A stretch of 9,285 nt of DNA from an uncultured Lachnospiraceae bacterium (GTDB lineage: Bacteria > Bacillota > Clostridia > Lachnospirales > Lachnospiraceae), in NCBI GenBank assembly GCA_902766655.1, contig CACXEL010000322.1, positions 1 through 9,285 on the forward strand, written 5' to 3'. This document shows positions 1 through 6,953 of this stretch, piece after piece. The stretch's first letter is position 1. The number at the start of each line of letters is the position of its first letter. A program made the position numbers and the translations under genes. Below the pieces are notes generated by a model. The model ran no database searches, had not been told where the DNA came from, and worked only from the letters and a program-made list of their open reading frames with translations.

Positions 1-2153
1 AAAGACTCCTGGATATCGCGATCCAGTTCGCGCGCGGGCTTCATTTCGCTCACGAGAGCAGCCTGATCCACCAGGACGTGAAGCCCGACAACCTGCTGAT
101 ATCCGAGGACTGGACGGTCAAGGTCAGCGATTTCGGCCTGGCCAGGGCGCGGACCATGCTCACATTTCTCGAGGGAGACGCCACGCAGCCTGACTTCGAC
201 TCGGACCGGACAGTGATGACGCCCAGCGGCGGCCGCACGCCGGCTTACTGTTCTCCTGAGCAGGCGGCAGGGCAGCTGCTGACCCGGCGTACGGACATTT
301 ACAGCTGGGCCGTATCCATCCTGGAAATGTACCTCGGCAGGAAGCCCTGGGCCCACGGGCGCGAGTGCAGCGGGCCTCTTGTCGGCGCGGCCTGCCAGGA
401 CTATTTTGAGATGTGTACCGAGCGGCCTCTTCCGGACGTCCTTCAGGACCTGCTCCGGCATTGCCTGGCCCAGGACCCTGAGGACCGCCCCAGGGATTTC
501 AGCGAAGTGGAGAAGGCCCTGCTTGCCATTTATCGCCAGGAGACAGGTTCACTTTATCGCCGCTCGGAGCCCAGGGCGGCGGCTGATACGGCGGCCTCCC
601 TCAACAACCGGGCCCTGAGCCTCCTGGACCTTGGCATGGAGGAGGAGGCAAAGGACCTCCTGAAGCAGGCCGAGAGGAAGGACGCCAGCAGCTTTCTGTA
701 TCATTTTAATTATGCTCTCCTCAGCTGGAACCGGAAGGAGCTTTCTGACGCGGCCTTCAGGAATTACCTTCTTCGGAATAATGACGCCGGTCCCCTCAGC
801 GCTCAGGTCTTCGATATTCTGGATGGAATGCGGGGAGGATTTGACGACGGAAAAAAGGTCTACTCTTACCTGGTCAGAAATGGCCGTCCGGCTTCTCTGC
901 CTCCCCTCCGGCCCACCTCCGATACCAGCTTTGACGGAAGATACCGCGTGAGGGGCTATTTGGAGAAGCAAGGGTACAGCCAGTATCGATATGGATACCG
1001 CTTGGAGGACCTCACGACCGGCGAGGTCAAGGATTTCCCCAATGATTACGATGACTATGGCGTCTCGGACCAGCCGGGCGTGACCTACATGCACCCTCAC
1101 TACTACAAGAGCGACAAGGTCTTCTTTGCGGGTCCGCGGTCGGAATTCATCATCATGGCAGCCGATGTTCTCTGGATTTTTGATGCCGTGAGCGGCCGAC
1201 TGATCCTCTCGCTGCCACCGTGTGTGGACAGTGACGGCGATACTTCGGGGTATACAGTTCCGGGTTGGACGGCAGACGGTGTGATTGAATATGCCAACAC
1301 GGATCTTTTCTCAATGGCCTATGGGCTGAAGCTCAGTACTGACCGCACCCTTTCCTACCAGATCGCGAGGATCTCCACAATAGATTCCAGACTCGAGGCT
1401 GAGGAGAAGGTGGAGGCCAATTACGCCGAAGCCCTGGCTGCGTGGGAGCGGAAGGACGTGGCCGGGACCTATGAGGCCTTAAGCCGGAGCCTGGAGGACC
1501 AGGTGCTGGCCATGCACGAGCCGTCGCTCCGCCTCTGGTCCGCTCTCAGAGAGTACTACGAGCCGGAAAGCCTCGTGACAGTGGTGCCCACGGAGGATGC
1601 GCCGACGCCTCCCCCTGAGCGGTACCCGTGTAAGGAGGGCCAGGTCTTCGGCAAGGTGCGAGATTATCTGAACGGATCGGACAACGGCCAGACCCGCCTG
1701 GTCCTGACCTATCGGGAGGAGAGTGAGTTCGACTGGTGCATGGACATGGAAGAATATACCTTCTATTACACCCTGAGGGCTGAGGATATCCTCTCGAACA
1801 AAACTTATTATTTGGTATCTTATCTTGAGGTCGCCAGCGAGGCGGACTGGAAATGGTTCTCCACGGACCGTTACCTGGGGCTTCAGGGAGACTCCACGCT
1901 CTGGTATGCCCGGGAGCGGGAGGATCCGGAGACCATCGACCTGTCCGAGATGAGCCGTAAGGGGGAGGGACGAGTCCGCTTCACCCTGCCGGGAGGATAC
2001 AATCTGAAAAATACTAAAGAGGGGGTCAACATCGGTGGATTCATTTTTGAAGACCTGTTTACTGATTTCCGCCCCCTTTGGGATTCGGATGTCATCGCCT
2101 GCCGTGACCGCAGCTACAGGCTCGTGTACCGCTACAGGCAGCCTGCTGACTGA
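1..2153 (+). CDS. Ser/Thr protein kinase (Hanks type) with TPR-like and beta-rich C-terminal regions; 5' end outside window
   Basis: The reading frame is open from the window edge (first full codon at 3), so the N-lobe with the ATP-binding loop lies upstream; the GTG at 78 falls inside the catalytic loop and is not the start. Seen: catalytic loop HQDVKPDNLL (Asp codon 75-77, Lys 81-83, Asn 90-92), Mg-binding DFG at 129-137, a long activation segment, and TPAYCSPEQ with SPE at 252-260. The usual HRD Arg is Gln. After the kinase fold (to about 540) comes a TPR-like helical pair (about 597-780, with NNRALSLLDLG and an EEEAKDLL helix). A beta-rich stretch (about 930-1350) follows with a propeller-like strand LWIFDAVSGRLILSL, then a helical segment (about 1400-1560) and a tyrosine/tryptophan-rich beta C-terminus. 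I see no transmembrane segment, so it is probably cytosolic. It should phosphorylate Ser/Thr, and the obvious candidate partner is the protease fusion 67 bp downstream. Kinase assignment is firm; the C-terminal folds are tentative. Confidence 0.93.
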   Translation, partial: RLLDIAIQFARGLHFAHESSLIHQDVKPDNLLISEDWTVKVSDFGLARARTMLTFLEGDATQPDFDSDRTVMTPSGGRTPAYCSPEQAAGQLLTRRTDIYSWAVSILEMYLGRKPWAHGRECSGPLVGAACQDYFEMCTERPLPDVLQDLLRHCLAQDPEDRPRDFSEVEKALLAIYRQETGSLYRRSEPRAAADTAASLNNRALSLLDLGMEEEAKDLLKQAERKDASSFLYHFNYALLSWNRKELSDAAFRNYLLRNNDAGPLSAQVFDILDGMRGGFDDGKKVYSYLVRNGRPASLPPLRPTSDTSFDGRYRVRGYLEKQGYSQYRYGYRLEDLTTGEVKDFPNDYDDYGVSDQPGVTYMHPHYYKSDKVFFAGPRSEFIIMAADVLWIFDAVSGRLILSLPPCVDSDGDTSGYTVPGWTADGVIEYANTDLFSMAYGLKLSTDRTLSYQIARISTIDSRLEAEEKVEANYAEALAAWERKDVAGTYEALSRSLEDQVLAMHEPSLRLWSALREYYEPESLVTVVPTEDAPTPPPERYPCKEGQVFGKVRDYLNGSDNGQTRLVLTYREESEFDWCMDMEEYTFYYTLRAEDILSNKTYYLVSYLEVASEADWKWFSTDRYLGLQGDSTLWYAREREDPETIDLSEMSRKGEGRVRFTLPGGYNLKNTKEGVNIGGFIFEDLFTDFRPLWDSDVIACRDRSYRLVYRYRQPAD

Positions 2154-2206
2154 AGACAAGCTCCATGTGGAAAATGAAGCCCATTCCAACTGATTTACGC
2201 ATCTAC

Positions 2207-2213
2207 AGGAGGT
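2207..2213 (+). promoter_or_regulatory. Ribosome binding site fixing a GTG start
   Basis: AGGAGGT lies 7 nt before the GTG at 2221. No in-frame ATG nearby has a comparable site, and starting at this GTG includes the whole Clp N-like domain, so the GTG is taken as the start. I see no terminator in the 67-bp gap after the kinase gene (2154-2220), which fits co-transcription. Confidence 0.85.
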
Positions 2214-2220
2214 AAGCACC

Positions 2221-5200
2221 GTGAATCTATCATATTCCGTTCAATTTGCAGGGATGAGGGCAAGCGCGGAAGGAAAATACGCCCACTGCGACAATCCTGG
2301 CATAGAATACTGGTTCCTGGGCATTCTGAAGCTTTCGGAGCTGACAGCCGGGGAAACATTTCGCCTTCCCGAGGGGGAACTGGCGGCCATCGATGAAGAC
2401 ATAGCAGCCGTAAAGGAGGCTCTCAAGGAACGCGGGATCGATTCCGGCGCCATGAGGGCCAGGCTTCGCCATGTCCTGAAGCGAGGGGCCGCCTCCGATC
2501 CGGATTCTGTCACGGCATATCTTCTCAAGGCCATGGAAGCCGCGCGGAGACGGGGCGCCAGGGAAGTGTGGGCCAGGGATCTTTTGCTCGTTATTCTGGA
2601 GAACCCGACGGAGACCCTCAGAGAACACCTGCCGGACAAGCCCGGGCGAAAATACGGGGCGGATATGGCTGACGTGAAGCCCGGAGGCAAGGAGAAGGAA
2701 AAGAATCCGGGATCGGATGGAGCCGGAAAACAGTCAGACGGAGATGGGAAGCCCGGAGAAGAGACGGGTCCTCATTTCCTGCCTGAACTCACGGCCAGGG
2801 TGAGAAGGATGCGCGCCACCCTCCTCAGTACGGTCCAGGGGCAGGACCATGTGGTCCATGCCTTTGCGGAGGGGGTATTTGCGGCGGAGGTGCTCGCCTC
2901 TTCCGATGAGGACCGGGTCCGCCCCAAGGCAATCTTTGCCTTTGTGGGACCTCCTGGTGTGGGAAAAACGTTCCTGGCCCAGCAGGCCGCCCAGGCCCTT
3001 GGCATGCCCTTCATGCGGTTCGACATGTCCACCTACGCCGACCACCAGTCCTATACAGGCCTGGTCGGGTTCGAGCCCAGCTATAAGGAGGCCAAGGAAG
3101 GACTTCTGACCGGCTTCGTGAAAAAGAACCCCGCCAGCATCCTTCTCTTTGACGAGATCGAGAAGGCCCATCTCAATACCGTCCAGCTCTTTCTGCAGAT
3201 CCTGGATGCCGGACATCTGGCTGACCGCTTCCTGGGCGAGGACGTGAGCTTTAAGGACACCATCATCATATTCACCAGCAATGCGGGCAGGTCCCTCTAC
3301 GAAGGGGAGGCCAGGCAGAACGCGGCGGGCGTGAGCAGGAGTGTGCTGCTCCAGGCTCTTGAGACGGAGAAGGACCCGCGCACGGGTGCTCCCTTCTTCC
3401 CGGCTGCCATCACGAGCCGGCTGGCCACAGGCTGGCCCCTGCTCTTCAACCACCTGATGCCCCATGACCTTGAGCTCATCAGCCGGCGGGAGCTGGAGAG
3501 GGTGGGCGGTCTGTTCAAAAAACAGTATGGCATTGAGACAGAGTTCGATCCCCGCATAGCCACGGCCCTGCTTTTCCGGGAGGGCGGCGCGGCGGATGCC
3601 CGCACACTCAGGGCCCAGACGGAGCTCTTCTTCAAGAATGAAGTGTTCAAGGTCTGCCGGCTCTGGGGAGAGGACCGTTTCAATGAGGTCGTTGAAAAGC
3701 TCCGGACCGTTCGATTCACGCTGGATACCGGCGACATTCCGGAGGAGGCCAGGGCGCTTTTCTTCAGCGAGGACAAACCGGAAATCCTCCTCTTCGGGAA
3801 CCCGACGCTGGCGCTGGCCTGCCGGCTCATGATGCCGGGGTTCATTTTCCATGACACAGACAATGTGGAGGAGGCATTGCGGATAGCCGGTGAAAAGGAT
3901 ATAAGCCTGGCCCTCCTCGACATGACCGGCGGCAGCAGCGGCGATCCCATGGCCACCATGGCGGAAAATAAGAACATGGAGGACCTCCTCATGAGCGGCG
4001 CCGGCTTTGAGTTCCTCCCCATGGCGGTGAGCGTCTTCAAGGACGGCCGCAGCCTCTTCCGCATGCTTCGGGAAAGGCTCCCGGAGCTTCCGGTCTATCT
4101 GCTGGAGACGGATGAGCTCCCGCTTGACGATGAAGTGACCATGAGCTTCGTCCGGGCCGGCGCCAGGGGGCGCCTTACCGTGCCGACGGACGATTTCTCG
4201 GTGCTCGAGGACCAGCTGGACACCATTTCCGGGCAGCTCTTTGCCCAGAGGGCGGCGGCCAGACTGGCTGCGGAGCACAAGCAGCTGAGCTTTGAGACGG
4301 CGCCTCGTCTCTCCGACAATAATCAGGAGGTGACCATACGCCTGCGGGAGCTCACGCTCAGGCGGACGCCAGCCGCGGAGGACGCGGACAGCGTGCTGGA
4401 TGAGGTGGAGAAGCCCAATGTGCGCTTCTCCGACGTGATCGGGTGCCGCGACGCCAAGGATGAACTCCGCTTCTTCATCGACTACCTGAAAAATCCCAAA
4501 AAGTTCTCCGCGCAGGGGCTCAAGCCTCCCAAGGGCGTTCTCCTGTACGGACCTCCCGGCACCGGAAAGACCATGCTGGCCAAGGCCATGGCAGGTGAGA
4601 GCGACGTGGCTTTCATCCCGTCTGCTGCCAGCAGCTTCGTGACCAAGTACCAGGGAAGCGGTTCCGAGGCTGTGCGGAAGCTCTTTAAACAGGCGCGGAA
4701 ATATGCCCCCGCCATCATATTTATCGATGAGCTGGACGCCATCGGGCGCAAACGAGGCGGGGAGAACTCGGCCCACGCCGAGGAGATGGCGCTGAATGCC
4801 CTGCTTACCGAGATGGACGGTTTCGCCGTCGACCCGCGCAGGCCCGTCTTTGTCCTGGCCGCCACCAATTTTGAGGTCGAGGAAGGCAGGCGCGGCATAG
4901 GTGTGATGGATCCGGCTCTGGTCAGGCGTTTTGACAGGCGGGTCCTGGTCGACCTGCCCAACGCCGGGGATCGGGAAGAGCTGCTGCATGTACTGCTCGC
5001 CAAGGCGCCTGCCAGCCTGGTCACGGACGATATGATCCATCGGACGGCGGAGCGTGCGGTCGGAATGAGTCCGGCAAATCTGACCAGTGTCGTGGACCTG
5101 GCCTCCCGTATGGCCGCCAAAGCCGGCCGGCCCATGGATGATGCCATCCTGGACGAGGCCTTCGAGCTGACCCAGCACGGGGAGAAGAAGGACTGGGGGT

Positions 5201-5724
5201 ACGAGTATCTGGAACGTGTGGCCCGGCATGAGAGCGGTCACGCCTACATGTGCTGGCTTGGCGGAAACACGCCGTCTTACCTGACGATCGTAGCCCGTGG
5301 CGACCACGGCGGCTATATGGAGCACGCATCCCGGGAGATGAGTCCCCTTTCGACCCGGGAGGAGCTGATCAACCGGATCCGCACCAGTCTGGGCGGCCGG
5401 GCGGCTGAAATCGTCTATTACGGTGAAAAAGACGGCATTTCCACAGGCGCCTCCGGCGATCTGGAGCAGGCGACCAGGATAGCGGCTGCCATGCTGTGCG
5501 CCTACGGAATGGACGAAGAATTCGGTCTCGTCACTATGGATCCCAGGGAAGCCATGCGGGATGCGGCCTTCAGGAAGCGGGTAAATGAAATCCTCCGGAA
5601 GGAGCTCCGGGAGACCATTGACCTGATCCGCGCTGCCAGGCCCAGGATCGATCGTCTGGTGTCAGAGCTCCTGAAACGCAACAAAATGAACGGGCAGGAG
5701 ATCGAGGCTGCCCTGGCCAAATGA
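2221..5724 (+). CDS. Clp N-like / Clp-type AAA+ / receiver-like / FtsH-type AAA+ / M41 metalloprotease fusion protein
   Basis: This 1167-residue protein combines two ATPase families and a protease. Residues 1-140 resemble the two helical repeats of Clp N domains (YLLKAMEAARRRG followed by a DLLLVIL helix). Residues 141-183 are a charged Gly/Lys/Asp linker. A Clp/Hsp100 AAA+ module follows: Walker A GPPGVGKT 243-250, pore Tyr288, Walker B ILLFDE 307-312, sensor-1 Asn354, possible Arg finger R400, possible sensor-2 R461. Residues 519-672 look like a degenerate receiver (D567 at the end of strand 3). The FtsH AAA+ module has Walker A GPPGTGKT 777-784, pore YQG 810-812, Walker B FIDE 834-837, sensor-1 N883 and Arg fingers R903/R906. 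The M41 domain has HESGH 1003-1007 and the likely third zinc ligand D1080 in TGASGDLEQAT. All ATPase and zinc residues I can identify are present, so it is probably active. Unlike FtsH it has no membrane helices and should be soluble. It likely unfolds and degrades proteins under control of the adjacent kinase (inference). Confidence 0.95.
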   Translation: MNLSYSVQFAGMRASAEGKYAHCDNPGIEYWFLGILKLSELTAGETFRLPEGELAAIDEDIAAVKEALKERGIDSGAMRARLRHVLKRGAASDPDSVTAYLLKAMEAARRRGAREVWARDLLLVILENPTETLREHLPDKPGRKYGADMADVKPGGKEKEKNPGSDGAGKQSDGDGKPGEETGPHFLPELTARVRRMRATLLSTVQGQDHVVHAFAEGVFAAEVLASSDEDRVRPKAIFAFVGPPGVGKTFLAQQAAQALGMPFMRFDMSTYADHQSYTGLVGFEPSYKEAKEGLLTGFVKKNPASILLFDEIEKAHLNTVQLFLQILDAGHLADRFLGEDVSFKDTIIIFTSNAGRSLYEGEARQNAAGVSRSVLLQALETEKDPRTGAPFFPAAITSRLATGWPLLFNHLMPHDLELISRRELERVGGLFKKQYGIETEFDPRIATALLFREGGAADARTLRAQTELFFKNEVFKVCRLWGEDRFNEVVEKLRTVRFTLDTGDIPEEARALFFSEDKPEILLFGNPTLALACRLMMPGFIFHDTDNVEEALRIAGEKDISLALLDMTGGSSGDPMATMAENKNMEDLLMSGAGFEFLPMAVSVFKDGRSLFRMLRERLPELPVYLLETDELPLDDEVTMSFVRAGARGRLTVPTDDFSVLEDQLDTISGQLFAQRAAARLAAEHKQLSFETAPRLSDNNQEVTIRLRELTLRRTPAAEDADSVLDEVEKPNVRFSDVIGCRDAKDELRFFIDYLKNPKKFSAQGLKPPKGVLLYGPPGTGKTMLAKAMAGESDVAFIPSAASSFVTKYQGSGSEAVRKLFKQARKYAPAIIFIDELDAIGRKRGGENSAHAEEMALNALLTEMDGFAVDPRRPVFVLAATNFEVEEGRRGIGVMDPALVRRFDRRVLVDLPNAGDREELLHVLLAKAPASLVTDDMIHRTAERAVGMSPANLTSVVDLASRMAAKAGRPMDDAILDEAFELTQHGEKKDWGYEYLERVARHESGHAYMCWLGGNTPSYLTIVARGDHGGYMEHASREMSPLSTREELINRIRTSLGGRAAEIVYYGEKDGISTGASGDLEQATRIAAAMLCAYGMDEEFGLVTMDPREAMRDAAFRKRVNEILRKELRETIDLIRAARPRIDRLVSELLKRNKMNGQEIEAALAK

Positions 5725-5750
5725 TTTCAGGGATAAATCCGGATGTTTCG

Positions 5751-5779
5751 GGGACACGGAAAAAGAATTGGTGTATACT
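5751..5779 (+). promoter_or_regulatory. Probable sigma-A promoter for the hydroxyacid dehydrogenase
   Basis: A -35-like GGGACA (5751-5756, 4 of 6 to TTGACA) and a -10 TATACT (5774-5779, 5 of 6 to TATAAT) are separated by 17 bp. They sit in the 93-bp gap after the protease gene, about 40 bp before the chosen start. This suggests the dehydrogenase is transcribed separately from the kinase-protease pair. Confidence 0.5.
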
Positions 5780-5782
5780 TGG

Positions 5783-5796
5783 ACCTGGGTGCAGGT
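5783..5796. repeat. Short inverted repeat near the predicted transcription start
   Basis: ACCTG GGTG CAGGT is a perfect 5-bp inverted repeat around a 4-nt centre, just after the predicted -10. It could be an operator half-site pair or a small 5' hairpin. With arms this short, chance is a real possibility. Confidence 0.25.
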
Positions 5797-5817
5797 AAAT
5801 CAGCAGGAGGCAAAAGT

Positions 5818-6771
5818 ATGGTCATCTTATGTGTGATACCCTTCAATGAAAATCAAAAACAGAGAGTTACCCTGGCCGCGCCGGATGCGGAGTGGATCTT
5901 CAGCAGCGGCGCCGCCTATAAGGAGGAGGACCTTGCCCGGGCTGACATTTTGCTCGGCAATCTTCCGCCGGCTGCCCTCAAAAAGGCTTCGTCCCTCAAA
6001 TGGATGCAGCTGAATTCCGCCGGCGTTGACGCCTATTGCAAGGAGGGAGTGCTTCCGGAGGGAGTGATTCTCACGAATGCGAAAGGGGCCTACGGTCCCA
6101 GCGTCTCTGACTGGATGCTGACCGCGACCTACATGCTCCTCAGAAGGATGGACCAGTATATGGTCAATCAGACCAGGCACGTCTGGCGTGAGGAGGGAAA
6201 TGTCGACACGCTCGAGAATGCCACGGTCCTTCTTCTCGGTCTGGGAGACATCGGTTCCGACTATGCCAGGAAGGTCCATGCCCTGGGGGCAAATGTCATC
6301 GCCCTGACAAGAACGGTTCATGGAGAATTGCCGGATTACGTAGCTGAGAACCACACGATCGATGAGCTGGATCGATATCTTCCCGGCGCCGATATCGTTG
6401 CGATGGTGCTTCCGGGAACGAAGGAGACGTATCACCTGATGGATGCCCGGCGGCTTGCGCTCATGAAAAAGAGCGCCTATCTCGTCAACGCGGGAAGAGG
6501 GGATTCCGTCGACAATCTGGCGCTGGATGAGGCGCTCAGGGAAGGCGTTCTGGCCGGCGCAGCCCTTGACGTCACGGAGCCGGAACCGCTGCCGGCCGAT
6601 CATCCGCTGTGGGACTGCCCCAGGGCAATCATCGCTCCGCATATAGCGGGCAAGTTCTTCCTGGCGGAGACTTTGAACCGGATCTCCGGCATAGCCGCTG
6701 AGAACCTTGCGCATTTTCTGGCCGGCGATGGTAAGATGATCAATGTGATCGATCTCAGGAAAGGGTACTGA
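5818..6771 (+). CDS. D-2-hydroxyacid dehydrogenase, NAD(P)-dependent
   Basis: The product (317 residues, about the usual family length) should interconvert a 2-keto acid and a D-2-hydroxy acid with NAD(P)H in the cytosol; the substrate cannot be told from sequence. The start is the ATG at 5818, preceded at 7 nt by AGGAGG (5805-5810). An in-frame ATG at 5743 would add 25 residues of unlikely sequence and overlap the predicted promoter. Visible family marks: Rossmann loop GLGDIG at 141-146, catalytic Arg227 in NAGRGDSVDN, Glu256 in DVTEPEPL, and the acid/base His275 in APHIAG. All three catalytic residues are present, so an active enzyme is expected. The N-terminal substrate half (GNLPPAALKKASSLKWMQLN) also matches the family. 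Relatives include phosphoglycerate, glyoxylate/hydroxypyruvate and D-lactate dehydrogenases. It has its own promoter-like sequence, so a link to the upstream protease is not implied. Confidence 0.93.
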   Translation: MVILCVIPFNENQKQRVTLAAPDAEWIFSSGAAYKEEDLARADILLGNLPPAALKKASSLKWMQLNSAGVDAYCKEGVLPEGVILTNAKGAYGPSVSDWMLTATYMLLRRMDQYMVNQTRHVWREEGNVDTLENATVLLLGLGDIGSDYARKVHALGANVIALTRTVHGELPDYVAENHTIDELDRYLPGADIVAMVLPGTKETYHLMDARRLALMKKSAYLVNAGRGDSVDNLALDEALREGVLAGAALDVTEPEPLPADHPLWDCPRAIIAPHIAGKFFLAETLNRISGIAAENLAHFLAGDGKMINVIDLRKGY

Positions 6772-6782
6772 GAAAAGTTTTG

Positions 6783-6806
6783 ACCGGCAGGAGCGCTCCA
6801 TCCGGT
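6783..6806. promoter_or_regulatory. 24-bp dyad-symmetric element (operator or 3' hairpin)
   Basis: Arms ACCGG (6783-6787) and CCGGT (6802-6806) flank the perfect palindrome GGAGCGCTCC (6790-6799), with two mismatched pairs between, so 10 of 12 half-site positions are symmetric. It begins 11 bp after the dehydrogenase stop. No T-run follows on the plus strand, so an intrinsic terminator is not supported. It could be a protein-binding dyad or a 3'-end stem. Confidence 0.4.
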
Positions 6807-6924
6807 TCCGGCACAGGTCTGCGGCGGAGGTCTTGAGGACAGACGAGAAAGCTATCATTCTCAGTCTGCTTCAGGTGCAGCTATATGCCCGGGGACTCAA
6901 AATGATGTTCAGGGAGGAGCGCTC
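6789..6924 (+). repeat. AGGAGCGCTC repeated twice in the 182-bp spacer
   Basis: The 10-bp word AGGAGCGCTC occurs at 6789-6798 and 6915-6924, the second copy 14 bp before the ribosome binding site of the next gene. Its core GAGCGCTC is self-complementary, so the copies could pair with each other in RNA (9 bp) or be two protein sites. I found no convincing promoter in the rest of 6772-6953. The spacer also holds a short open stretch without a credible start. Confidence 0.35.
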
Positions 6925-6953
6925 ACTGTTACTTGCTTAAGGAGGACCAAGCC

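Noticed and set aside
78..80. GTG at 78 as the kinase start codon
   Set aside because: It lies within the HQDVKPDN catalytic loop, and the frame remains open and kinase-like upstream to the window edge.
2734..5325. Long antisense open frame (863 codons) opposite the Clp-FtsH fusion gene
   Set aside because: Its translation shows no recognisable domain, while the plus strand encodes intact motifs over the same bases. Long antisense frames are expected in G+C-rich coding DNA.
5739..5766. Possible terminator hairpin after the protease gene (CCG..TGT pairing with ACACGG)
   Set aside because: The stem is only six pairs with a bulge, and it is followed by an A-run rather than a T-run on the plus strand.
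5743..5817. Upstream ATG at 5743 as the dehydrogenase start
   Set aside because: It lacks a ribosome site, overlaps the predicted promoter, and adds 25 residues before the normal family N-terminus; the ATG at 5818 has AGGAGG at 7 nt.
5827..6858. Antisense open frame (343 codons) opposite the dehydrogenase gene
   Set aside because: It is a shadow of the plus-strand gene, which has all catalytic motifs; the antisense product resembles no family I know.
6772..6953. SAM-related riboswitch upstream of the SAM hydrolase-family gene
   Set aside because: I looked for a structured aptamer because of the substrate, but saw only the dyad and short repeats, with no recognisable SAM riboswitch core and no terminator stem with a T-run.
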